Shown piece by piece: positions 30,057-38,388 of a DNA stretch of 64,000 nucleotides. The notes under the pieces are model-generated. The model made no database searches. It was not told the DNA's origin and saw nothing but the letters and a program-made list of their open reading frames with translations. Source of the stretch: Opitutales bacterium (lineage in GTDB: Bacteria; Verrucomicrobiota; Verrucomicrobiia; Opitutales; Oceanipulchritudinaceae); assembly GCA_007133065.1 (NCBI GenBank), contig SLNJ01000059.1, forward strand, positions 17,728-81,727, written 5' to 3'. Position 1 is the first letter of the stretch, and each line of letters opens with the position of its first letter. Made by a program: the position numbers and the translations under genes.

Positions 30057-30635
30057 TTACACCCAGTGGGAAACCAAATTAGCAAAGAAGCGGAAACCCG
30101 GCTCACCCGAGATCTCCGGGTGAAACTGAACCCCAACCCTGCGAAGATCCTCCGCGACCACCATCTCGACTCCACAGCGCTTCGACCGGGCGAGGAGTCT
30201 GAATCCCGGAGGCAGGGTAATCTCCTCAGAATGCCGCTCCGCAAACGCGGTTCCGGAGGGTATCCCATCCAGCAATGGGTGTTCTACAAGGAACTCAATT
30301 GGTTCCATCGCCTCCTGCCGCTCACATCGTGAAATGCGCGCACCATGGTAAAGCCCCATGCCCTGGTGACCGGCGCAGATTCCGAGCACGGGACAGGTCA
30401 CACGCGACAAAAACGAGAACTGTTCCGGATAACCGCGTCCCTGCACCGGATCGGTAAACTGCCTGGGTGATCCGCTGATCACGACCAGGTCCGCCGTGGA
30501 GAAGTCTGCCTCCGCGGCTTCGACCAGCGTGATCGTTCGGCGGCGCGCTACATGCGGCTGAAAGCAGGCGTGAATCCGGGAAACAAGCGTGCTTCCACAG
30601 TCAATCAGAATCAACTCGGCGTTTGTGGCGGCCAT
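30057..30635 (-). CDS. Glutamine amidotransferase class-I-like protein
   Basis: A 192-residue GATase1-fold protein. The nucleophile elbow is LGICAGHQGMGLYHGA, and a catalytic His-Glu pair is visible in GVQFHPEISGE near the C-terminus; SGSPRQFTDP lies where the oxyanion strand is expected. Stand-alone class I GATases may act as gamma-glutamyl hydrolases or as the glutaminase of an unlinked synthetase; I cannot choose. It is third in a minus-strand run after a class V aminotransferase and a short isomerase remnant, with 5 bases between the remnant's stop and this ATG, so it is probably co-transcribed. Confidence 0.82.
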   Translation of the reverse strand: MAATNAELILIDCGSTLVSRIHACFQPHVARRRTITLVEAAEADFSTADLVVISGSPRQFTDPVQGRGYPEQFSFLSRVTCPVLGICAGHQGMGLYHGARISRCERQEAMEPIEFLVEHPLLDGIPSGTAFAERHSEEITLPPGFRLLARSKRCGVEMVVAEDLRRVGVQFHPEISGEPGFRFFANLVSHWV

Positions 30636-30640
30636 GCCAA

Positions 30641-30823
30641 TCAGAACGGTACCCCGGCGTTTTTCGCCACCATGCGGACGGACGCCGCCGCCTCGTTATC
30701 CTCGGCGTTCGAAAGACGCGCGAGCATCACGGGAAGGTCGGCATCCGGCTTCGCCAACTCGGTGAGCCGCGTTCCATGGTCGAACGCCCCCTCGCCCGGG
30801 CGGACTTCGTCGAGGTGAAGCAT
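30641..30823 (-). pseudogene. C-terminal fragment of a sugar-phosphate isomerase/epimerase-like protein
   Basis: Sixty codons starting MLHLDEVRPGEGAFDHGTRL and ending SVRMVAKNAGVPF. This reads like the extreme C-terminus of xylose-isomerase-like TIM-barrel proteins (typically '...GEGxFDHxTFLxELxxL...PLMLEHL...VAxxxGV'). The barrel itself (about 200 residues) is absent upstream, where the aminotransferase coding region lies instead. The ATG overlaps the aminotransferase TAA by one base (TAATG), so the fragment could still be translated. It is probably a remnant of a once complete gene between the aminotransferase and GATase genes. The assignment rests on recalled family sequence and is moderate. 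Confidence 0.55.
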
Positions 30824-31953
30824 TAGACGCAACCTGAGAGACTGTCGCGGAACGCGTCGAGCAGACGGTCGACGTTTTCGGCGCGTGCGGTGTGCCCCAT
30901 CAGCCCGATCCGCCATACCTTGCCGGCCAACGGTCCAAGCCCCGCGCCGATCTCAATATGATGCTCACGCCGCAACCGCTTTCGGATATCGGCCTCGTCG
31001 ACACCGTCCGGAACCGTAACGGAGTTGAGCATGGGCAGGCGGTGCTCGGGAGCGACCAGCATCCCCAGACCGAGATCCTCCAGTCCGTTCACCAGCCGCT
31101 CGTGCGCGTTTCGGTGCCGCGCAATGACCGCTTCAATCCCTTCGTCGAGCAGACACCCGAGTGCGGCATTCAAACCGTAAATCATGTTGATCGGAGCGGT
31201 GTGATGGTAGGCACGGGCACCGTCGCCGCTCCAGTATTGCACAATCATGCTGAGATCGAGGTACCAGTTCGGCACTTTGCCTGTCCGGCTGGATAGCTTG
31301 GCCACCGCCCGATCGCTGCACGTGAAAGGTGCCAGCCCCGGCGGACACGACAGACACTTCTGCGTGCCGCTGTACACGATATCCGCCCCCCACTCATCGA
31401 CTGCGACCGGCAGTCCGCCGAGCCCCGTCACCGTATCGACCAGGTACAATGCGCCGGATTCGCGCACGATCCGTCCGATTGCGGAGACGTCGGTCAAGGC
31501 ACCAGTGGACGTCTCCGCGTGAACCACACCGACCATTGTGTAGGGCGGTTCAGATTCAATCCTGGCGCGCACCGTCTCCACATCGACCGGTTTCCCCCAC
31601 TCGAAATCCAGACGGTCGACCGCGGCGCCGAGCCGCTCCGCAACGTCCGCCATTCGCATGCCGAACACCCCGTTCGCGGCGACCAAAACCCGGTCGCCCG
31701 GTTCCACAAAATTAACAAAGGATGCCTCCATGCCAGCCGATCCCGTCCCGGACAGCGCCATCGTCAGGCGGTTGCGCGTCCCGAACGCGGTGCGCAAACG
31801 CTCGGCGGTATCGTCCATAAGGTCGATAAAATCGGGGTCCAGATGCCCCAGCGTCGGAAGCCCGAGCGCACGATAGACGGCAGGGTAGACACAGGAGGGC
31901 CCCGGACCCATCAGCAGGATCTCTGAGGGCTGAAAACGTTTGGTATGGGTCAT
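30823..31953 (-). CDS. Class V aminotransferase (alanine-glyoxylate/serine-pyruvate type)
   Basis: A 376-residue PLP enzyme of the alanine:glyoxylate/serine:pyruvate aminotransferase group. It begins MTHTKRFQPSEILLMGPGPSCVYPAVYRAL (the family's GPGP substrate loop). Next come ALSGTGSAGMEASFVNFVEPGDRVLVAANGVFG, VHAETSTGAL, LYLVDTVTGLGGLPV (the PLP-ring Asp) and the Schiff-base lysine in YSGTQKCLSCPPGLAPFTCS. The C-terminal HHIEIGAGLGPLAGKVWRIGLMGH is typical. The ATG at 31953 follows AGG; an upstream TTG at 31977 is less likely. It heads a small operon with the isomerase remnant and the GATase-like gene and may channel glyoxylate, alanine or serine. Confidence 0.92.
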   Translation of the reverse strand: MTHTKRFQPSEILLMGPGPSCVYPAVYRALGLPTLGHLDPDFIDLMDDTAERLRTAFGTRNRLTMALSGTGSAGMEASFVNFVEPGDRVLVAANGVFGMRMADVAERLGAAVDRLDFEWGKPVDVETVRARIESEPPYTMVGVVHAETSTGALTDVSAIGRIVRESGALYLVDTVTGLGGLPVAVDEWGADIVYSGTQKCLSCPPGLAPFTCSDRAVAKLSSRTGKVPNWYLDLSMIVQYWSGDGARAYHHTAPINMIYGLNAALGCLLDEGIEAVIARHRNAHERLVNGLEDLGLGMLVAPEHRLPMLNSVTVPDGVDEADIRKRLRREHHIEIGAGLGPLAGKVWRIGLMGHTARAENVDRLLDAFRDSLSGCV

Positions 31954-32068
31954 ACCTGCCAGACTCGGTTTTCCCAAGCGAATGTCAACCGCAGCCGCCC
32001 GCGCCGGTTGTCACGCCACATAGTACACCGGCGCAAAAATCGGCTCGATGCCGAGAAGAGCCATAGCT

Positions 32069-32239
32069 TCACAGGCCCAGCCGCGAGAACAACAACCACT
32101 CACCGGCTTCGTCCCGGGACTCGGCCACGAGTTCACGGTTTCTCTCGAGCGCGCGATCTGAAAACTCGATTGGGTCGTATCTGAACCTGCCGAAATCAAA
32201 TTCCAAATTAAGAACTTGTGCGACCGGTTCTACAATCAC
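32069..32239 (-). CDS. Possible short ORF coupled to the DUF4870-like gene
   Basis: A 56-codon frame that opens with GTG overlapping the TGA of the upstream membrane-protein gene (GTGA). Its translation starts VIVEPVAQVLNLEFDFGRF and later has RALERNRELVAESRDEAGEW, ending LLFSRLGL. The composition is protein-like, with alternating charged and hydrophobic residues rather than the arginine/proline-rich text of most spurious frames here. I do not recognise a family. It could be a small partner protein, a decayed C-terminal fragment, or chance. Confidence 0.3.
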   Translation of the reverse strand: MIVEPVAQVLNLEFDFGRFRYDPIEFSDRALERNRELVAESRDEAGEWLLFSRLGL

Positions 32240-32613
32240 TTGATTATATCAAAACTACCGATGAGAGGGAGCCGGCGCTTTCTGCCCTGCGAGGCATTGA
32301 TAATTCCCATGATCGCCAGGACCAGAACGAAGATAAGCCCCAAGGGCAAAATCAAAAACCATCCCAAAAGGGGGATAATACTCCCGACAATACTCACTCC
32401 TATCGCCGTGATCAAGAGCAACAGCGCCTGGTTTGCATGGAATCGTCCATACTGATTGTTCGGCTTCACCAGCAAGGGCAGGAAAAATACGATATAGGCA
32501 AGAGCCGCGAAAACTTTGATGTCATCAACACTCTCATCATGCTTCACAGGTTTCTCCTGCCGTTCTTCCTCGTCTTGGGACCCAGTAGTATCTTTTTCGT
32601 GTTCTTGATTCAT
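32236..32613 (-). CDS. DUF4870/Tic20-like small membrane protein
   Basis: A 125-residue protein with a highly charged N-terminus (about 30 residues rich in Glu/Asp/Lys) followed by hydrophobic segments: VFAALAYIVFFLPLL, ALLLLITAIGVSIVGSIIPLL and FLILPLGLIFVLVLAIMGII. The NNQYGRFHANQALLLL motif between the first and second is typical of DUF4870-type proteins, whose function is unknown. A likely promoter lies at 32672-32700, and GGAG precedes the ATG. It is AT-richer than its surroundings, perhaps because of the hydrophobic codons. Confidence 0.75.
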   Translation of the reverse strand: MNQEHEKDTTGSQDEEERQEKPVKHDESVDDIKVFAALAYIVFFLPLLVKPNNQYGRFHANQALLLLITAIGVSIVGSIIPLLGWFLILPLGLIFVLVLAIMGIINASQGRKRRLPLIGSFDIIK

Positions 32614-32671
32614 ATCGCTCCAATTTCATATTACCGAGTTCGAGTGAAACCCGAACACACACGGTTATGCG

Positions 32672-32700
32672 CTTTTAACGATCCCAGGAAAAACGGTCAA
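32672..32700 (-). promoter_or_regulatory. Candidate sigma-70-type promoter for the DUF4870-like gene
   Basis: On the minus strand TTGACC (32695-32700) and TAAAAG (32672-32677) are separated by exactly 17 bases. The -35 matches the consensus in 5 of 6 positions and the -10 in 4 of 6. Transcription would start near 32665, about 50 bases before the ATG at 32613. Confidence 0.45.
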
Positions 32701-32784
32701 TCGAATTCATGTTAACCTTGGTTTCTCTATCCGTCATTTGCGGGCTCGATATCCACCGCTGTCCCCCCGGGTCCAACAGCGTCG

Positions 32785-33084
32785 TCAGTCCACGTCGTAC
32801 ACCACGATCCGCTCGAAGCGGGGCGCACAGTGCTCCACGAAGTCCCGATGAACCGGGTCCTCCTGGTATCGATCGTGCGCCGCCACGTCGCGCACCACCA
32901 CCGTGATCGAATAATCAAACGACTTGTCGATTACCGAACGGTCGGCGGTCGCCGCCGGAGTCCCCCAGTAAAAGGCCTCAACCGCATCGATCGCACCCAG
33001 CTTTGCCAGCCGGGTGCGAAAATCCGCCAATTGCTCGTCGGAGAGTCCCTCCTTGAGCCAGAAGTATACCGTATGTACCAACAT
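32785..33084 (-). CDS. Dabb family (stress-responsive A/B barrel) protein
   Basis: A 99-residue protein of the Dabb family, a dimeric ferredoxin-like alpha-beta barrel. It begins MLVHTVYFWLKEGLSDEQLADF (the conserved His and the helix after the first strand) and contains FYWGTPAATADRSVIDKSFDYSITVVVRD and a C-terminal HRDFVEHCAPRFERIVVYDVD. Length and pattern match the family exactly. Roles reported for the family range from stress response to small-molecule cyclisation; none can be assigned here. It stands between unrelated genes on the same strand. Confidence 0.88.
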   Translation of the reverse strand: MLVHTVYFWLKEGLSDEQLADFRTRLAKLGAIDAVEAFYWGTPAATADRSVIDKSFDYSITVVVRDVAAHDRYQEDPVHRDFVEHCAPRFERIVVYDVD

Positions 33085-33294
33085 GATCCACGCAGCACAA
33101 TATCCCCGACGCAGAAACTCAAGCCTGAACGCCCTCTCTACGAGCCGGAGGCCGCCCTCTGACTACCGCACCGCTGCGCGCGCCCGGCGTCAACGCGACG
33201 AAGGTCACATAACCCTGGGGATGAAACGCGCCATCCTCGAAGGGAGCACACGCCGGGCACGCGCCAGCGATTTTGCGTGGACAGAACAGATCGT

Positions 33295-34503
33295 CTAGCA
33301 GCCTGCAAAGGCCCTTTGTGCGTGCTCCAGAAAGGGTTGCTCCAGATTTGTGGCCGGCGCCATGGTGGTTTCATAGGCGCCTTCTTCCTGGGCTCGATCG
33401 GTGGGAATGTATCCAATGTAGTCGTGCGCCAAAGTCACGACCACCGTGTCGCCGGTCGGACTCGCCTCGCGCAGGGGCTTGTTGAACTCGCTGAAAAGCT
33501 CGCCGGGCGTGGCGATGATCCCGAGTTCGCCCGCGCGCGCCGCCACGATTTCAGTTCGGACAATGTCCTCGCGGTTGTACCCTGCGTTGCCCTTGCGCTT
33601 GGGATTCTCGCGGGTTCGCTGAAATTCCCATGGAACACTGCATACAGCGACCGGACCTGGGTCGACCGGGGACAACCGGGGTATCGCATCCATGACGATC
33701 CGAGCGACTGTTTTTCCCATCCGCTCTGCCTCACCCGTATCCGTACCGACGCAGACGCGAGGGTTGATATTGCCGCACGCCGCCAATGCAAAGAGAGGGA
33801 TGCCGCAACCCGCCTCGTTCTCGAGATATCGCCGCATGTAGCCGACGTAATCCCCGCTCAGAACCAGACTCTTCGGCCCCAGAACCACCGGATGGCATCC
33901 GAAGTTCACCAGCAGCGCGTCGCACCGACCGTCCGGCCGCCGCACCGCCACCAGCAGGATCGCGGGATCGAAGTAACCGGTATGCCGTCCCTCCGGATCC
34001 TCCCATTCATTGCCCCAGGTCCCGTCCGACTTCCGGATCCGGCGATTGTGTCCGACATCCGGCGCCTCCGTCCATGCAGTCTCAAACGAGCCGGGCGCGG
34101 CGTTCGCCTGCGCCGTTGTCACGAGCTGCACGAGCTTGCCGTGTAATGCATCGAGGTATTCCCGGTCGAGCGTATCCAGATCCTCACCGCGGCCGAACAC
34201 AATCGTCGAGGGCCCCGAATGCGTGTGCGTCCCGGACAGAATCACCGCCTCTGCAGGGATTCCGGTAGCCTCCGCTATGGCCTCCCGGATCCGACGCGCG
34301 TACCCGTAGGTGTACCCGATCGTATCACTGGTCACCAGCGCCCACGACCCGGACGCACCCGAACAAACCAATGCCTGGGCGCCCAGCCGAAGACCGACGG
34401 CGTTCGATTTTCGAGCCTGATAGCCTACCATGGTCGCACCGGCGGGAGGCGTGATGTCCACGCTCGCCACGCCGATTTGAAGATCGTGTTGTTCTCCGTT
34501 CAT
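33295..34503 (-). CDS. Neutral ceramidase-like (Ceramidase_alk N-terminal) hydrolase
   Basis: A 402-residue protein resembling the zinc-dependent catalytic domain of neutral/alkaline ceramidases. It starts LQIGVASVDITPPAGATMVGY, the usual opening of the family, and has LVTSDTIGY, the zinc-binding GTHTHSGP, LVNFGCHPVVLGP, LSGDYVGYMRRYLE and AACGNINPRV. Full ceramidases have 650-700 residues; this protein lacks the C-terminal domain, as do many bacterial homologs of unknown substrate. No signal peptide is visible from the ATG at 34503, so an intracellular role on an amide substrate other than ceramide is possible. It is 54 bases downstream of the DegT aminotransferase. Confidence 0.83.
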   Translation of the reverse strand: MNGEQHDLQIGVASVDITPPAGATMVGYQARKSNAVGLRLGAQALVCSGASGSWALVTSDTIGYTYGYARRIREAIAEATGIPAEAVILSGTHTHSGPSTIVFGRGEDLDTLDREYLDALHGKLVQLVTTAQANAAPGSFETAWTEAPDVGHNRRIRKSDGTWGNEWEDPEGRHTGYFDPAILLVAVRRPDGRCDALLVNFGCHPVVLGPKSLVLSGDYVGYMRRYLENEAGCGIPLFALAACGNINPRVCVGTDTGEAERMGKTVARIVMDAIPRLSPVDPGPVAVCSVPWEFQRTRENPKRKGNAGYNREDIVRTEIVAARAGELGIIATPGELFSEFNKPLREASPTGDTVVVTLAHDYIGYIPTDRAQEEGAYETTMAPATNLEQPFLEHAQRAFAGC

Positions 34504-34557
34504 CTGTGTAATATTCGTTTCAACCGCTGAGATCCCTTCGTGCCTGTGCGTAACGGA

Positions 34558-35796
34558 TCAAAGCAGTTCGTCCGCATTCTCGCGTATCTTTGCGACCGCC
34601 TCGGCGATCCGATCCAATTGCGCGTCGTCCAACAACAGCACCTGGTGGGCGAGCGTGCAGATCTCCTGCGCAGCAAGCCGTTCCGCAACCGGACAGCTGA
34701 CGTACTTGTACTGGCAATTCGACCGATCGGACGGAACCTCCATTTCCTGGAAGAGCGGATACGTATGAAGGGCACTGCCATAGCCGCGGCCGGCGCCCGG
34801 AACACCCTCCGCTTTGAGCGCCTCCAGAAACCGCTCGCGCGGGAGGCCCTTGAAAGCCTCGCTGTCATAGCGATAGATGTAGTAATAGAACCCGCGACGC
34901 GTGATCCGCTCATCCTCCGGCTGCGGCTCGATCCCCGGGATCGCCCCGAGCTTCGCGTCGAGTCGCTTGTAGGCGACGTTGCGCCGCTCAACCTGTTTCT
35001 CAAACCTGGGAAACTGCGAATTGAGCAGCGCTCCCTGCAGATCGGTCAGCCTGAGGTTGGAGGACACCAAATAGAACTCGTACTGCCCTTTGTGCTCGAG
35101 TCGGCCCAGATTGTGGTAGCTGTATGCGGCCCGCCAGCGATCCAGCGTGTTCGTCGTCAGGATTCCCCCTTCCCCGGCCGTGAGGGACTTGAACTGCTGA
35201 AACGAAAACGTGCCGAAATCCCCGAACGTGCCGACCCCGCGACCACGCCATTGGGATCCGTGGGCGTGGGCGGAGTCTTCGATCAACGCCAGGTTGTGCT
35301 TCTTCGCGATCTCGGGGATTCGGTCCATGTCCGCCGGGTATCCCCCGAAGTGCACCAGGCAGATCGCCTTCGTACGGGGGCCGATGGCCGGTTCGATCGC
35401 ATCGGGATCGATCTGACCCGTCCGGGGGTCGACATCCACAAACACCGGGTACGCTCCCATCGTCAGGCAGGCCGAAGCGGTCACCACAAACGACAGATCC
35501 GGCACGATGACTTCATCCCCATGGCCGACCCCGACCGCGCGCAGCGCTATTTCAACCGCCGTCGTCCCGCTGTTTACCGCCAGGGCGTAATCCGCATTGT
35601 GGTATGCGGCGAACCGCCGCTCGAAGAAACCGACCGCGGATTTCTCCTGCGCCTCCACGGTACCGCCACGCCACCACTGGCCGCTTCGAAAGACCTCCAG
35701 AAGCGCCCTTTCGTCGCTCTCGTCAAATTCCGGCCACCGCGGCATGCGCAGATCGGTAATCACCGGACTTCCTCCGTTTATCGCCAGTTTTGTCAT
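34558..35796 (-). CDS. DegT/DnrJ/EryC1/StrS family aminotransferase
   Basis: A 412-residue PLP enzyme of the sugar aminotransferase family that forms amino sugars from ketosugars. It starts MTKLAINGGSPVITDLRMPRWPEFDE, typical of AHBA-synthase/StrS-like members. It contains YALAVNSGTTAVEIALRAVGVGHGDEVIVPDLSFVVTA, LIEDSAHAHGSQWRGR and the Schiff-base region FSFQQFKSLTAGEGGIL. A strong Shine-Dalgarno (AGGAGG) lies 10 bases before the ATG at 35796, which settles the start over an ATG at 35832. It is followed at short distance by the ceramidase-like gene. No dedicated nucleotide-sugar genes are adjacent. Confidence 0.91.
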   Translation of the reverse strand: MTKLAINGGSPVITDLRMPRWPEFDESDERALLEVFRSGQWWRGGTVEAQEKSAVGFFERRFAAYHNADYALAVNSGTTAVEIALRAVGVGHGDEVIVPDLSFVVTASACLTMGAYPVFVDVDPRTGQIDPDAIEPAIGPRTKAICLVHFGGYPADMDRIPEIAKKHNLALIEDSAHAHGSQWRGRGVGTFGDFGTFSFQQFKSLTAGEGGILTTNTLDRWRAAYSYHNLGRLEHKGQYEFYLVSSNLRLTDLQGALLNSQFPRFEKQVERRNVAYKRLDAKLGAIPGIEPQPEDERITRRGFYYYIYRYDSEAFKGLPRERFLEALKAEGVPGAGRGYGSALHTYPLFQEMEVPSDRSNCQYKYVSCPVAERLAAQEICTLAHQVLLLDDAQLDRIAEAVAKIRENADELL

Positions 35797-36099
35797 CGTG
35801 TCTTCCCTCCTTACATTTACGCCGTCGGCCATTCCCGCACTCGTTCACAACCACACCCCGTGCCGTTCCCAAAAAGGAGCCGGAGCGCAAATTCACATTG
35901 ATGAGTCCGCCGAGCGATCTTTTTCTCTTGATACAGTATCAGAACGCCCGTTCCGGCCAGACGGCATGCGGACGCCGGTGGGCCGGAGAACGCGGCGCCC
36001 CAATGGCACTCCCGCACTGCGCCGGTCCGTTCCAGAATCGGCGCCAGGGTCCGCGATCATGGCGGAATCGCTTCCGTTTCTGTCCGAAGCCCTGCCGGT
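35797..36099. other. Intergenic region, nothing recognised
   Basis: About 300 bases between the rhamnose-isomerase-like stop and the DegT start, both on the minus strand. Apart from the DegT ribosome binding site at its left end I see no promoter, hairpin or gene. Confidence 0.5.
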
Positions 36100-37299
36100 C
36101 TACGCGTAGGATCCGCCCGCGACGATTCCGAGTTCTTTACGGCGGCTACTGCGAGCCTTTGCGGCGGCCGCCTCGTACCCACTCTTACGATGCTCGGCGA
36201 GCGGGTCGATCGGCAGTTTGTGGCGTTTACGCCACGTCTCCAACGCCGGAGTGACGTCCGTGAAGAACGCGCGCCGGAGCAGCTCCTCCGCCTCGACCAC
36301 CCGATTCTTCTCCTGCAACCTGAGGAGGGACTTATGGTTGACCAATGCGGCTTTCGCGTAGAGCTCCTGTGCGACCGAGACGGTCTGGATCATCGCCTCG
36401 ACCTTCGGCTTGATGTTGTGCGACTGATCGATCATGTACGCGATCTTTGGATACTCCCCGCGCTCGGCGGCGTAGAAGTGGATCTCGTGGAAGATGCGGA
36501 ATGCCTGGTACGGGTCGATCGACCCGAGCGTGAGGTCGTCGTCGGCGTAGCGCCGGTCGTTGAAGTGGAACCCGCCGAGCATCCCCTCGTCCAGGAGAAA
36601 CGCGACGATCTGTTCGATGTTCTGGGACTGGTAGTGATGTCCGGTGTCGACCAGCACCTTCGCCCGCGGGCCGGTGTTTTTCGAGAGCACGTATGACATG
36701 CCCCAGTCCGCAAGGTCGGTGTGGTAGAAGGCCGGCTCAAACGGTTTGTACTCGATCAGGAGTGTCTGTGCGGGCGCGAGCTTGCGATAGCATTTCTTCA
36801 GGCAATCCTGAAACCGGTGTTTGCGGCCGCGAATGCTGTCCTGCCCGGGGTAATTTGTACCGTCGGCGAACCAGAGCGTCACGAGGTCACTCTTCACCGC
36901 CTTGCCCAGATCGATCGAGTGATAGACGTGGTCGAGGGCGGTCTCCCGGATCGCCGGATCGGGGTTGCCGAACGACCCGTACTTGTAGCACTGGTCCTGG
37001 AAGAGGTTCGGGTTGATTGAACCGATCCGCACGCCGTGCTTGCGCGCGCGCCGGACCACCTGCTTCGGGTCCTCTCCCTCCGCAAAGTCCCAGAGCACAT
37101 GGACGGCGACCGCAGGACAACTGCCGGTCATGCGGTGGACCTGCCCGGCGTCGGCGAGTTTATCGTCCAGATCGATCGCCGCCGCATCCTGGAGAAACTT
37201 TCCAAAACGGGTTCCGGTGTCGGCGAAACCCCAGCTCGGGATTTCGATTTCGAATTGGTTCAAGGCGCGGAGTACTTTTGTGATTTCAGTCTTGGTCAT
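36100..37299 (-). CDS. L-rhamnose isomerase-like sugar isomerase (RhaI type)
   Basis: A 399-residue TIM-barrel aldose-ketose isomerase of the type found in Pseudomonas stutzeri rhamnose isomerase rather than E. coli RhaA. Key blocks: IEIPSWGFADTGTRFG, AVHVLWDF, YKYGSFGNPDPAIRETALDHVYHSIDLG, LWFADGTNYPGQDS, then the metal-binding residues LIEYKPFEPAFY (Glu), LVDTGHHYQSQNIEQ (Asp, His) and GGFHFNDRRYADDDL (His, Asp). The ATG at 37299 is preceded by AGGA. It probably interconverts L-rhamnose and L-rhamnulose, but this group is promiscuous. No rhamnulokinase, aldolase or regulator is adjacent. Confidence 0.87.
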   Translation of the reverse strand: MTKTEITKVLRALNQFEIEIPSWGFADTGTRFGKFLQDAAAIDLDDKLADAGQVHRMTGSCPAVAVHVLWDFAEGEDPKQVVRRARKHGVRIGSINPNLFQDQCYKYGSFGNPDPAIRETALDHVYHSIDLGKAVKSDLVTLWFADGTNYPGQDSIRGRKHRFQDCLKKCYRKLAPAQTLLIEYKPFEPAFYHTDLADWGMSYVLSKNTGPRAKVLVDTGHHYQSQNIEQIVAFLLDEGMLGGFHFNDRRYADDDLTLGSIDPYQAFRIFHEIHFYAAERGEYPKIAYMIDQSHNIKPKVEAMIQTVSVAQELYAKAALVNHKSLLRLQEKNRVVEAEELLRRAFFTDVTPALETWRKRHKLPIDPLAEHRKSGYEAAAAKARSSRRKELGIVAGGSYA

Positions 37300-37451
37300 G
37301 GTGTTTCCTTTTTGAAGCATTCAGCGGCGTTACGCAATTCGATTTCACGCTAAGCGTCGAACGGCAGGACTGAAGCAGCACGGCAACACCGGCGACCCGC
37401 CAGTGGACCTTCGCCGCGCCGGCGGAACCAATCTGAGTGATTCAACACGGG

Positions 37452-38369
37452 CTACTCGTGTCTCCGATAATCGGCCAGCGTCCGTTCCAGGCCGCGCTCC
37501 AGCGAGTATTCCGGGCGAAACCCTGCAGCGAACAGCTTGCCGGGATCGGCCTGGGAATGCCGGACGTCGCCGGGCCGCGGAGGTGCGAACAGGATCAGGG
37601 AACGCGACTCGGCCAGCTCGACGACCCGCTGGGCGAGATCGATGATCCGCAGCCGCTCGCCGTATCCAACGTTCATTGTCCCGGAAACATCCTCCCGGCT
37701 TGCAGCGAAATCCAACGCGCCCGCGACATCCCGGACATAGACAAAGTCGCGGGTCTGCTCCCCGTCTCCGAAGATGGTTATATCATCGCCGCGCAGCGCG
37801 CGGGTGATGAATACCGGAACCGCGGCACCGTAGGGGCTGTCCGGATCCTGTCGCGGCCCGAAGACATTAAAAAACCGTAGGCTGGCCGTCGCGATCCTGC
37901 CGGTACGCGCGAACAGATCGCAATAGTATTCGCCGTCCAATTTCGTGATCGCGTACGGACTGCGCGGATCGGGCGGAAGGTCCTCTGTTTTGGGGTTCGC
38001 CGGATGCTCGCCGTACACCGCTGCAGAACTCGCGAAACAGAGCTTCCGGACCCCGGCCTCGGCCGACGATTCCAACACATTGATCAGGCCCCGCACATTG
38101 ATATCCAGGCAGGTGCGTATCTGTGCCATCGATTCGGGTACGCTCACAAGCGCGGCGAGATGAAAGACGTAATCGACGCCGCGAACCGCGGCGCGCACCA
38201 TCTCCTTATCGAGGATGCTGCCCTCAAACAACTCCGCCTCCAGTCCCTGCAGGTTCCCGCGCCGACCGGTCCGCATGTCGTCGAGAACGCGCACCTCCGC
38301 GCGCCCCTGGAAGCGTTCCACCACGTGACTCCCGATAAAGCCGGCACCACCTGTCACGAGGATTCTCAT
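37452..38369 (-). CDS. NAD-dependent epimerase/dehydratase (UDP-glucose 4-epimerase-like)
   Basis: A 305-residue extended-SDR protein acting on nucleotide sugars. It begins MRILVTGGAGFIGSHVVERF (NAD-binding GxxGxxG), followed by VLDDMRTGRRGNL, VDYVFHLAALVSVPES, the catalytic Ser region LCFASSAAVYGEHPANPKTEDLPPDPRSPYAITKLDGEYY (YxxxK) and LRFFNVFGPRQDP. This pattern fits GalE/WbpP-like 4-epimerases. It starts 19 bases downstream of the NahK-like kinase and is surely co-transcribed. Together they could channel a hexose or hexosamine 1-phosphate into nucleotide-sugar metabolism. The ATG at 38369 was chosen by homology. Confidence 0.88.
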   Translation of the reverse strand: MRILVTGGAGFIGSHVVERFQGRAEVRVLDDMRTGRRGNLQGLEAELFEGSILDKEMVRAAVRGVDYVFHLAALVSVPESMAQIRTCLDINVRGLINVLESSAEAGVRKLCFASSAAVYGEHPANPKTEDLPPDPRSPYAITKLDGEYYCDLFARTGRIATASLRFFNVFGPRQDPDSPYGAAVPVFITRALRGDDITIFGDGEQTRDFVYVRDVAGALDFAASREDVSGTMNVGYGERLRIIDLAQRVVELAESRSLILFAPPRPGDVRHSQADPGKLFAAGFRPEYSLERGLERTLADYRRHE

Positions 38370-38388
38370 TTTTGACACAAATTCGGGT

